Of a stretch of 64,000 nt of DNA, positions 1-7,063 are shown in pieces; position 1 is the stretch's first letter; each line of letters starts with the position of its first letter. This stretch comes from an uncultured Massilia sp. GTDB lineage: Bacteria; Pseudomonadota; Gammaproteobacteria; Burkholderiales; Burkholderiaceae_D. The notes beneath the pieces were generated by a model. The model worked only from the letters and a program-made list of their open reading frames with translations, was not told the DNA's origin and did no database searches. The translations under genes and the position numbers were made by a program. The stretch covers positions 17,720 through 81,719 of the forward strand of contig CAJYQM010000016.1 in NCBI GenBank assembly GCA_913777025.1, given 5' to 3'.

Positions 1-424
1 CACGGCGCGCTACTACACGCCCAAGGGCCGCTCGATCCAGGCGCTGGGCATCGTGCCCGACCTGAAAGTCGACGAAACCCCCGAAGGCGACGGCCTGAAC
101 GCGCTGCAGGTGCGCGAAGCCGACCTCGACCACCATCTGGAAAACGAGGGCGACAAGAGCAAGCCGGCCAGGCATGCCGCCGCCAAGGCGAAGCGCGACG
201 AGCTCGAGGAGGAGCAGCGCGCGCTGGCCCTGCTGAAGACTGCCAAGCCGCTCGAGTTCGGCGGCAAGGACGACTTCCAGCTGGCCCAGGCGATCAACCA
301 CTTCAAGGGTTTGCCGGTACGCCTGGCGAAACCCGATCCTGACGCCGACCAGGCCGCCCCGGCCAAGCTGCCGGGCGAGGAACAGAAGCCGCCCGAGCTC
401 AAGGGCGGCGCGCAGAAGAAGTAA
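1..424 (+). CDS. C-terminal part of an S41 family (C-terminal processing) peptidase, truncated by the window edge
   Basis: The reading frame is open from base 2 and ends at the TAA at 422-424, so only the last ~140 residues are seen. The start TARYYTPKGRSIQALGIVPD is the conserved strand region that follows the catalytic Ser/Lys core in CtpA/Prc peptidases, which cleave periplasmic proteins near their C-termini. The rest is a charged Lys/Glu-rich tail without a domain I recognise. The catalytic residues and PDZ domain lie upstream of the window. moeB follows after 11 bases, and a protease-moeB pair is common in betaproteobacteria. The family call rests on the short conserved stretch only. Confidence 0.8.
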   Translation, partial: TARYYTPKGRSIQALGIVPDLKVDETPEGDGLNALQVREADLDHHLENEGDKSKPARHAAAKAKRDELEEEQRALALLKTAKPLEFGGKDDFQLAQAINHFKGLPVRLAKPDPDADQAAPAKLPGEEQKPPELKGGAQKK

Positions 425-435
425 GCACCTCCGAT

Positions 436-1188
436 ATGGACGACCGGCAACTGCTGCGCTACTCGCGCCACATCCTGCTCGACGAGGTCGGCATCGAAGG
501 CCAGCAGCGCGTCCTCGGCGCGCACGTGCTGGTGATCGGTGCCGGCGGCCTAGGCTCGCCGGCCGCCCTGTACCTGGCCGCCAGCGGCGTCGGCCGCATC
601 ACCCTGGTCGACGACGACGAAGTCGACCTCACCAACCTGCAGCGCCAGGTCATGCATACGACGGCACGCGTCGGCCAGCCGAAAGTCGAGTCCGGCCGCG
701 AGGCGCTGCGCCAGATCAATCCCGAGGTCGAGGTCGTCGCGCTGCGCGAACGCGCCGGGCCCGAACGGCTGGCGGAACTCGCAGTCTCGGCCGATGTCAT
801 ACTCGACTGCAGCGACAACTTCGCGACCCGCCATGCCGTCAACCGCGCCTGCGTGGCCGCGAAGGTCCCGCTGGTGGCCGGCGCCGTGATCCGCTTCGAC
901 GGCCAGGTCTCGGTGTTCGACGTGCGCGATCCCGCTTCACCCTGCTATGCCTGCCTGTTCCCGCCGGACAGCCGCTTCGAGGACGTGGCCTGCAGCACCA
1001 TGGGCGTGTTCGCGCCCCTGGTCGGCGTCATCGGCGCGGTGCAGGCGGCCGAGGCGCTCAAGCTGCTGGTGGGCATCCGGCCGTCGCTGGCCGGGCGCCT
1101 GCAAATGCTGGACGGACGCGCCATGGAATGGACCGAGGTCAAGGTGGCGCGCAATCCCGCCTGTCCGGTCTGTGGGGGGCGGGCCTGA
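436..1188 (+). CDS. moeB: HesA/MoeB/ThiF family adenylyltransferase, probably molybdopterin-synthase adenylyltransferase MoeB
   Basis: This E1-like enzyme adenylates the C-terminal glycine of MoaD (or ThiS) so that it can accept sulfur for molybdopterin (or thiamine) synthesis in the cytoplasm. The 250-residue length matches MoeB. The nucleotide-binding loop GAGGLGS is at residues 35-41, followed by DDDEVDLTNLQRQ, which is typical of the family. Two zinc-binding CxxC pairs are visible at C170/C173 and C243/C246. CSTMGVFAPLVG at ~186 carries the conserved cysteine. It starts 11 bases after the protease gene, so the two are probably cotranscribed. ThiF is the alternative; the lack of a rhodanese domain and the absence of thi genes favour MoeB. 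Confidence 0.9.
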   Translation: MDDRQLLRYSRHILLDEVGIEGQQRVLGAHVLVIGAGGLGSPAALYLAASGVGRITLVDDDEVDLTNLQRQVMHTTARVGQPKVESGREALRQINPEVEVVALRERAGPERLAELAVSADVILDCSDNFATRHAVNRACVAAKVPLVAGAVIRFDGQVSVFDVRDPASPCYACLFPPDSRFEDVACSTMGVFAPLVGVIGAVQAAEALKLLVGIRPSLAGRLQMLDGRAMEWTEVKVARNPACPVCGGRA

Positions 1189-1313
1189 CCGTCTGAAGGC
1201 GTGCGGGGGGCAGGCATCTGGCATAGAATGGCCTGCCCCCGTATCAGAGGGTACAAGGCTGTAGAAGGTGTCATGCACAACAGGTTATCTTACAATTGGA
1301 AAAGCTTGTAAGG

Positions 1314-1343
1314 TGGCTTATTGTCATAAATCCGCCTTATACT
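1314..1343 (+). promoter_or_regulatory. Candidate sigma70 promoter of the gsp operon
   Basis: The 194-base gap between moeB and gspG contains TATACT at 1338-1343, with a weak -35 candidate TGGCTT at 1314-1319 (18-base spacer). The first gsp start codon is 40 bases downstream of the -10. The base composition here is noticeably AT-richer than in the flanking genes. The -35 match is poor, so an activator may be needed, or the true promoter may differ. Confidence 0.4.
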
Positions 1344-1382
1344 AGTTCGTTTTCTCCGACCGTCATCCAAAGATAGAGCCTT

Positions 1383-1850
1383 ATGCAAAATGTTTCGCAA
1401 CGCTTGAAGCAGCCGCGGCAACATCGTCGCCAACGCGGTTTCACCCTCGTCGAGATCATGGTCGTCGTGGTCATCATCGGCATCCTCGGCGCGCTGGTCG
1501 TGCCCAAGCTGCTGGGCCGTACCGGCGAAGCCCGCGTCACCGCCGCCCGTACCGACATCTCGGCGCTGATGGCCGCACTCAAGCTGTACAAACTGGACAA
1601 CCAGCGCTATCCGACCACCGAGCAGGGACTGCAATCCCTGGTCCAGAAGCCGACCACCGGCCCGGCCGCCAACGGCTGGAAAGAGGGCGGCTACATCGAC
1701 AAGCTGCCGAAGGATCCGTGGGGCAACCCTTACCAGTACCTCCAGCCGAGCCTGCACGGCGCGGACGTCGACGTGTTCTCCCTGGGCGCGGACGGCCAGC
1801 CGGGCGGTACCGGCGAGGATGCGGACGTCGGTTCCTGGGACACCAAGTAA
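1383..1850 (+). CDS. gspG: Type II secretion major pseudopilin GspG
   Basis: GspG is the major subunit of the periplasmic pseudopilus that pushes folded substrates through the outer-membrane secretin. A 19-residue basic leader ends in the prepilin peptidase site RG^FTLVE, with Glu at +5, and is followed by a hydrophobic helix MVVVVIIGILGALVVP. The C-terminal LGADGQPGG...GSWD loop matches the GspG calcium-binding region. The 155-residue length is usual. It is the first gene of the operon. The prepilin peptidase needed to mature it is not encoded in this window. Confidence 0.97.
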   Translation: MQNVSQRLKQPRQHRRQRGFTLVEIMVVVVIIGILGALVVPKLLGRTGEARVTAARTDISALMAALKLYKLDNQRYPTTEQGLQSLVQKPTTGPAANGWKEGGYIDKLPKDPWGNPYQYLQPSLHGADVDVFSLGADGQPGGTGEDADVGSWDTK

Positions 1851-1884
1851 GCCGGACCGGGCCACGCCGAGGAGCGCCATTCCC

Positions 1885-2370
1885 ATGACCAGCCCAACGC
1901 GCGGCCTGCCGCGCCGTCCAGGCGGCTTCACCCTGGTGGAGATCATGGTCGTGATGGTCATCGTCGGCATCACGATCGGCATGGTGTCGCTGAACGCGAT
2001 CCCGAGCCCGCGCCAGGACCTGCAGGACGAAGCGCGCCGCCTGTCGCTGCTGCTGCAGCTGGCGCGCGACGAGGCGATCGTGCGCAACCGCCCGGTCACC
2101 TTCGAAGCGACCCCCGAGCGCTACCACTTCCTGGTGCGCAACGAAACGCGCTGGGAACCGATCAGAAGCGACGACATGCTGCGCGAGCGCGCCTTCCGCG
2201 ACGCGCCGCTGACCCTGCTGCTGGAACCGACCAGTGCCGGCACCGCCAATCCCCTGCGCATCACCTTCGGCCGCGAACCGGTCGACAAGCCCTTCGTGCT
2301 GAGCCTGGTCCGCGGCGACATCCGCGTCGCGATCCGGGCCGACGGCGTCGGGCATTTCACGGTCGAATGA
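1885..2370 (+). CDS. gspH: Type II secretion minor pseudopilin GspH
   Basis: This is a minor pseudopilin near the tip of the type II pseudopilus. I chose the ATG at 1885 instead of the track start at 1819: the latter overlaps gspG and lacks a ribosome site, while GAGGAGCGCC precedes 1885. The 161-residue product has a short leader, the cleavage motif GGFTLVEIM with Glu5, and a hydrophobic helix VVMVIVGITIGMVSL. The remainder fits the GspH beta-sandwich domain (residues such as LSLLLQLARDEAIVRNRPV). It lies 34 bases after gspG, between G and I as in other gsp operons. Confidence 0.93.
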   Translation: MTSPTRGLPRRPGGFTLVEIMVVMVIVGITIGMVSLNAIPSPRQDLQDEARRLSLLLQLARDEAIVRNRPVTFEATPERYHFLVRNETRWEPIRSDDMLRERAFRDAPLTLLLEPTSAGTANPLRITFGREPVDKPFVLSLVRGDIRVAIRADGVGHFTVE

Positions 2371-2380
2371 ACTGGGACAA

Positions 2381-2794
2381 ATGAACATGTTCCGCCCACG
2401 CTCCCCTTGGCAACGCCAACGCCATCGACGCCGATGCGGTTTCACCCTGCTCGAAGTGCTGGTGGCACTGGTCATCGTCGGCACCGCGCTCGGCGCCGGC
2501 CTGCGCGCGGTGGGCAGCCTGAGCTCGAACAGCGCGGGCCTGCGCACCAACATGATGGCCACCTGGTCGGCCGAGAACCGCCTGGTGCAGATCCGCCTGG
2601 CCAGGCAGTTCCCGGAGGTCGGCAAGCGCAGCTTTGATTGCCCGCAAGGCGACCTCCACCTGGTGTGCCAGGAAGAAGTCATCGTCAGCCCGAACCCGCG
2701 CCTGCGCCGGGTCGAGGTGTCCGTGTTCGACATCGCGAATCCGAACCGGCGCATCGTCAAGCTGGTCCAGCTGGTGCTGAGGCCGCGGCCATGA
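2381..2794 (+). CDS. gspI: Type II secretion minor pseudopilin GspI
   Basis: GspI forms the pseudopilus tip complex with GspJ and GspK. The 137-residue protein has a basic leader, the prepilin site CGFTLLEVLVAL with Glu5, and then a hydrophobic helix. The downstream AENRLVQIRL and the terminal VKLVQLVLRPRP are typical of GspI. The stop codon overlaps the gspJ start (ATGA), which suggests translational coupling. Confidence 0.93.
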   Translation: MNMFRPRSPWQRQRHRRRCGFTLLEVLVALVIVGTALGAGLRAVGSLSSNSAGLRTNMMATWSAENRLVQIRLARQFPEVGKRSFDCPQGDLHLVCQEEVIVSPNPRLRRVEVSVFDIANPNRRIVKLVQLVLRPRP

Positions 2795-3450
2795 GGCGGC
2801 CGCTGCATCCCCGCGCGCCGCATCCTCCCGGCTTTACGCTGGTCGAGCTGCTGGTGGCGATCAGCATCCTGGCCATCGTGGCCGTGCTCGGCTGGCGCGG
2901 GCTGGACGGCATCGTGCGCGCCCGTTCGGCCCTGACCGAGCAGATGGAAACCACGCGCGGCATGCAGCTGGCCTTCGCCCAGCTGCAGAGCGACTGCGAG
3001 CACATCGTCGAACCGGGCACCATCAACCAGCGCCCGCGCCTGCTGACCGGTACCGACCGCATTACGATGGTGCGCGAAGTCTTCACCGAAAACCAGCCGG
3101 CGCGCCTGCAGGTGGTGTCCTACCGCATCCTCGACGGCACGCTGGTGCGGCGCGAATCGAACGTCACCCGCGACCTGGCCCAGCTCGACGCGCTGTGGCA
3201 GGCCGCGATCACCAACGCCGACACCAGCGGCGGCGTGGCGCTGCAGGGTGGCCTGACCGGCATGCAGGTCCTGGTCTGGCAGAACGGCGGCTGGCGCCAG
3301 GCCGTCACCACCACCAACGCCAATGCGGCCCTGGTGCAGCAATCGACCGGCAGCACCCAGTCGCTGGACCCGACCGGCCTGCAGGTGGCGCTGGTGCAGC
3401 AGGGACAGGAAGTCCCGCTGAGCAAATTCTTCCTGCTGGGGGAACCATGA
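2791..3450 (+). CDS. gspJ: Type II secretion minor pseudopilin GspJ
   Basis: GspJ is a component of the GspI-J-K pseudopilus tip. The true start is the ATG at 2791, which overlaps the gspI stop; the track start at 2638 lies inside gspI. The 219-residue product has the cleavage motif PGFTLVELLVAIS with Glu5 and a membrane helix ending near AVLGWRGLD. It continues with the conserved GspJ pattern AFAQLQSDCEHI and the later FTENQPARLQVVSYRI. Its stop overlaps the gspK ATG by four bases. Confidence 0.93.
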   Translation: MRRPLHPRAPHPPGFTLVELLVAISILAIVAVLGWRGLDGIVRARSALTEQMETTRGMQLAFAQLQSDCEHIVEPGTINQRPRLLTGTDRITMVREVFTENQPARLQVVSYRILDGTLVRRESNVTRDLAQLDALWQAAITNADTSGGVALQGGLTGMQVLVWQNGGWRQAVTTTNANAALVQQSTGSTQSLDPTGLQVALVQQGQEVPLSKFFLLGEP

Positions 3451-4526
3451 AACCGGACCGCACGATGGCGCCGGCGCGCATCCTGCGCCGCGCGCGCGAA
3501 CGCGGCGTCGCCGTGATCACCGCGCTGCTGCTCACCACGCTGGCTGTGGCGATCGTCGCCAGCCTGTTCTGGCAGCAGCAGGTGCAGGTGCGCTCGATGG
3601 AAAACCAGCGCTTGCACCTGCAGACCAAGTGGATCCTGCGCGGCGCCCTCGACTGGGCGACGCTGGTGCTGGACACCTTCAACAACGCACCCTACACGAG
3701 CCTGGACCAGGCCTGGGCCACGCCGCTGGCGGAAACCCGGCTCGACCAGTACATCGAGCGCGAGCGGATCGTTGGAGAAAATTTCGATGCGACCCTGTCC
3801 GGTAACGTTACTGACGCATGCTCGCGTTACAATTTGACCAATCTTGCCGCCAGCCGCCAGCCGGATGCGGACCAGATCGCGCTGTTCGGCCGCCTGCTGC
3901 GCAATTTGCAGCTGCAGGAAACGCTGGCCAGCCGGGTCGCGAGTTTTGTCGCGGCCAGCCAGACGGTGCAGGCGACGCCGGAGAACGGGCAGGGGCCCGA
4001 TGGCGGAACCGGTACGGGAACTGGCACCGGCACCGGCACCGGCACCGGCACCGGCACCGGCACGCCCGGCGGCAGCATTGCGCCGGCGGGCGCGAACGCG
4101 GTCTCGGGTTCGCCGATGAAGCTGCTGCAGGTCGATGATTTGCTGTCGGTGCCGGGCTTCACGCCGGAAATCGTCGAGCGCCTGCGGCCGTTCGTGATCG
4201 TGCTGCCGCAAAAGAGCGAGATCAATGTGAACACGGCATCGCCCGAAGTGCTGGCGGCGCTGGTGCCGAACATGTCGGTGTCGGAAGCGAATTCGCTGGT
4301 GGCGCGGCGCAAGCAGGTGCCCTGGCGCGACATCAGCTACTTCTCGAGAGAGGTGGGCGAGACCCGGCCGCTGGCGCCGAATTCGGCCGGTGTGAAGAGC
4401 GACTGGTTCCTGGTGGCCAGCCGCATTCGCCTGGACCGGGCGGCGCTCGATGCCGAGGCGCTGGTCCAGCGCGGCTCGGCATTGACGGGTACCGGTACCA
4501 GGGTGGTCTGGATTCGCCAGAATTAA
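3447..4526 (+). CDS. gspK: Type II secretion pseudopilin GspK
   Basis: GspK is the largest minor pseudopilin and caps the pseudopilus. The 359-residue product starts at the ATG at 3447, overlapping the gspJ stop. The N-terminal segment RGVAVITALLLTTLAVAIVAS lacks the +5 glutamate, which is normal for GspK. SEINVNTASPEVLAALV is the helix-hairpin-helix-like segment characteristic of the family. An unusual feature is a run of Gly-Thr dipeptides (residues ~188-206) encoded by a GGCACC hexanucleotide array in the middle of the globular domain. gspL follows after 40 bases. Confidence 0.93.
   Translation: MKPDRTMAPARILRRARERGVAVITALLLTTLAVAIVASLFWQQQVQVRSMENQRLHLQTKWILRGALDWATLVLDTFNNAPYTSLDQAWATPLAETRLDQYIERERIVGENFDATLSGNVTDACSRYNLTNLAASRQPDADQIALFGRLLRNLQLQETLASRVASFVAASQTVQATPENGQGPDGGTGTGTGTGTGTGTGTGTGTPGGSIAPAGANAVSGSPMKLLQVDDLLSVPGFTPEIVERLRPFVIVLPQKSEINVNTASPEVLAALVPNMSVSEANSLVARRKQVPWRDISYFSREVGETRPLAPNSAGVKSDWFLVASRIRLDRAALDAEALVQRGSALTGTGTRVVWIRQN
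4005..4065 (+). repeat. GGCACC hexanucleotide repeat inside gspK
   Basis: About ten copies of GGNACN, at least six of them perfect GGCACC, run head to tail and encode (Gly-Thr)n. Because the unit is six bases, gain or loss of copies keeps the reading frame and changes only linker length. A similar shorter run is present in gspD around 8041-8070. Confidence 0.9.
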
Positions 4527-4566
4527 GAACAAGAGCAAGACAGCAAGATCAAGAAAGCGAGACGGT

Positions 4567-5778
4567 TTGACTACACTTTATATCCGGCATCCCGCCCGCG
4601 CGGAAGGCGAACATGCGCTGAGCCGCTTCGCCCTGGTCAATGACGGCGGCGTCATCGAGCAGCAGGGCGAGGGACCGCTGCGCAACCTGGGCGACCTGGT
4701 CGGCACCAGCCGCCGCGTCGTGCTGCTGCTGGCCGCCACCGACGTGACCCTGTTGTCGGTGCAGGCGCCGCCGCTGTCCGGGGCGCGCCTGAAGGCCGCG
4801 CTGCCGGGGCTGGTCGAAGAACACATCCTGGGCGACCCGCTCGATTCGGTGCTGGTGGCCGCGCCCGAGCAGCCGGACGGCACCCGCCCGATCGCGGTGG
4901 CCGACCGCGACTGGCTGGAAGCCATCGTGCGTGCCCTGCTGGCCCAGGGCGCGCGCGCCGTCGCCGCCATTCCCGCCCAATTGTGCCTGCCGCTGCAGCC
5001 GGGCAGCGTCGCCGCCGCCATCGAAGGCGCCGAGCTGACCCTGCGCCAGGGCCTGTTCCAAGGCTTTGGCCTGGCCCTCGAGGCCACGCCTTCGGTCGTG
5101 CTGCAGACCGCGCGCGCCTTTTCCGGCGACGCCCCGCTGGTGCTGTACGTGCCGCCCGCCCGGATGGGCGAATACCAGGTGCTGGTCCAGGAAGCCGGGC
5201 CCGGTATCACGCTCGAGGCCGACGACTGGGCGCACTGGATCGCCGCCTCGCGCAGCACGGCGCTCGACCTGGTCGGCGGCCTGGGCGCGGCCGGCAGCCC
5301 GATACGCGACTGGCGCCGCTGGCGCTGGCCGATCCGCCTGGCCGGCCTGGCGGTCGCGGTCAACCTGATCGGCCTGAACGTCGACTGGCTGCGCCTGAAG
5401 CGCGAAGCCGACACCGTGCGCCAGTCGATGATCCAGACCTATCGCCAGGTGTATCCGAACGAGACCACGATCCTCGATCCGGTGCTGCAGATGCGCCAGC
5501 ACATCGCGCGTGCGCGCGCCGGCAGCGGCGAGGTCGCGCCCGACGAATTCACCTGGCTGGCGACCGCGCTCGGCGATGCAGCACAATCCAGCGGACGCCA
5601 ACCTAGTATTACATCAATTGAATACCGCGAACGCGCGTTGTCGGTCAAAGTCAAACCAGAAACGGCCGACCCCGGTCTGACCGGGCAGCTGCGCACCGCG
5701 CTGGCCGCGCGTGGGCTCAGCCTGCAGGAAACCGCGCCGGGCAGCTGGGTCATCCGCAGCACAGGAGCCACACAATGA
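4567..5778 (+). CDS. gspL: Type II secretion inner-membrane platform protein GspL
   Basis: GspL links the cytoplasmic ATPase GspE to GspM and the pseudopilus. The 403-residue product appears to start at a TTG (4567); no ATG or GTG fits better, and the upstream AAGAAAGCGAG is only a weak ribosome site. The N-terminal ~250 residues match the cytoplasmic actin-like domain of GspL (VLLLAATDVTLLSVQAPPL). One transmembrane helix lies near LAGLAVAVNLIGLNV (~residue 260). A periplasmic ferredoxin-like domain follows. The stop overlaps the gspM start. Confidence 0.9.
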   Translation: MTTLYIRHPARAEGEHALSRFALVNDGGVIEQQGEGPLRNLGDLVGTSRRVVLLLAATDVTLLSVQAPPLSGARLKAALPGLVEEHILGDPLDSVLVAAPEQPDGTRPIAVADRDWLEAIVRALLAQGARAVAAIPAQLCLPLQPGSVAAAIEGAELTLRQGLFQGFGLALEATPSVVLQTARAFSGDAPLVLYVPPARMGEYQVLVQEAGPGITLEADDWAHWIAASRSTALDLVGGLGAAGSPIRDWRRWRWPIRLAGLAVAVNLIGLNVDWLRLKREADTVRQSMIQTYRQVYPNETTILDPVLQMRQHIARARAGSGEVAPDEFTWLATALGDAAQSSGRQPSITSIEYRERALSVKVKPETADPGLTGQLRTALAARGLSLQETAPGSWVIRSTGATQ

Positions 5779-6293
5779 GCCTTGCCACCACCATCGCCCA
5801 GTACCGCGAGCGTGCCAACACGCTCTGGCTCGCGCGCACCGAGCAGGAGCGGCGTTTCCTGGCCGTGGGCGGCGCCGTCGTGCTGCTGGCCCTGCTGTAC
5901 CTGCTGCTGGTCGATCCCGCCGTCGAGGGGCGTGCCCAGCTGAACCGCCAGCTGCCCCAGCTGCGCCAGCAGGCCGCCGAACTGCAGGCCATGGCCCAGG
6001 AAGCTTCCAGCCTGGCCCGCGCGCCCAGCACGCAAGTCGCGCCGCTGAGCCGCGAAGCCGTCGATGCCAGCCTGAACGGCCGCGGCCTGAAACCGCAATC
6101 GCTGTCGATGACCGCCGACTACATCAAGCTGCAGTTGAATAACGTCCCGTTCGCCGGGCTGGCCGCCTGGCTCGACGAGCAGCGCCGCGCCAACCGCGTG
6201 CTGGTGCAGGACGCCGTCGTCACCGCCTTGCCGGTCGCCGGCCAGGTCGATGCCAACCTGACGCTGCGTCAGAACACCGGCGCGGCCCAATGA
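5775..6293 (+). CDS. gspM: Type II secretion inner-membrane protein GspM
   Basis: GspM is a bitopic partner of GspL in the assembly platform. The 172-residue product has a short cytoplasmic N-terminus with ARTEQERRFL, a single membrane helix VVLLALLYLLLVDPA (~35-49), then a periplasmic coiled-coil-like stretch and a small alpha/beta domain. The sequence and its position between gspL and gspN fit GspM. ATG overlaps the gspL stop and its own stop overlaps the gspN ATG. Confidence 0.92.
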   Translation: MSLATTIAQYRERANTLWLARTEQERRFLAVGGAVVLLALLYLLLVDPAVEGRAQLNRQLPQLRQQAAELQAMAQEASSLARAPSTQVAPLSREAVDASLNGRGLKPQSLSMTADYIKLQLNNVPFAGLAAWLDEQRRANRVLVQDAVVTALPVAGQVDANLTLRQNTGAAQ

Positions 6294-7063
6294 AGCGGGC
6301 GGTCCTGTGGGGCGCGCTGGTCGCGCTGGCGGTGCTCGTGACGATCCTGGCTTTCCTGCCGGCGGCCTGGCTGGGGCCGATGGTCGAACGCCAGACCGGC
6401 GGCCGTTTGACTCTGGGGGATGCGCAAGGTACGCTGTGGCGCGGCTCAGCCTTCGTGGGTGGCGCGCCGGGCGAGGGTGGGGCGGTCACGCCATTGCTGC
6501 CGGGACGTTTTTCCTGGCGCTTGTCGCCCCTGGTGCTGTTCGGCCAGGTCAGCATGGACCTGGCCAACGACCAGGCGCTGGCCCAGCCGGTGCGCATCAC
6601 CGGCAGCTGGTCGCAATGGCAGGTCAGCGCCGGCGAACTCCTGCTGCCGGCCGAGGGCCTGTCCGGGCTGGGTGCGCCGTTGAACACGCTGGCGCCGTCG
6701 GGCGTCATCAAGCTGTCGTGGAATTTGCTGGACATCGCGCGCCAGGGGCAAATGGTGGCGGTGAGCGGGCGTACGGTGCTGTCCCTGAGCGACATGGGGT
6801 CGCGCATGAGCCCGATCAAACCGCTGGGCAGCTACGAGATGGCCATGGACTGGCGCGGCCAGCAGGCCGACCTGGGCCTGCGTACCGTCCGCGGCGCGCT
6901 GCTGCTGTCCGGAAACGGTGCACTGGAAAATGGCCGCCTGCGCTTCTCGGGACAAGCCTCGGCCGCCGAAGGATATGAAGACACGCTGGGCAACCTGCTC
7001 AACCTGCTGGGCCAGCGCCGAATGGTCAACGGCAAGAACATAATCGCATTAGAGTTCAGATAA
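6290..7063 (+). CDS. gspN: Type II secretion protein GspN
   Basis: GspN is an accessory protein found in some type II systems, anchored by an N-terminal helix and facing the periplasm. The 257-residue product begins with a membrane helix GALVALAVLVTILAFLPAAW, followed by GRLTLGDAQGTLWRG, the signature of the family. The rest is beta-rich. Overlaps of four bases with gspM and one base with gspD (taATG) indicate a tightly coupled operon. Its mechanistic role in secretion is poorly understood. Confidence 0.9.
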   Translation: MKRAVLWGALVALAVLVTILAFLPAAWLGPMVERQTGGRLTLGDAQGTLWRGSAFVGGAPGEGGAVTPLLPGRFSWRLSPLVLFGQVSMDLANDQALAQPVRITGSWSQWQVSAGELLLPAEGLSGLGAPLNTLAPSGVIKLSWNLLDIARQGQMVAVSGRTVLSLSDMGSRMSPIKPLGSYEMAMDWRGQQADLGLRTVRGALLLSGNGALENGRLRFSGQASAAEGYEDTLGNLLNLLGQRRMVNGKNIIALEFR

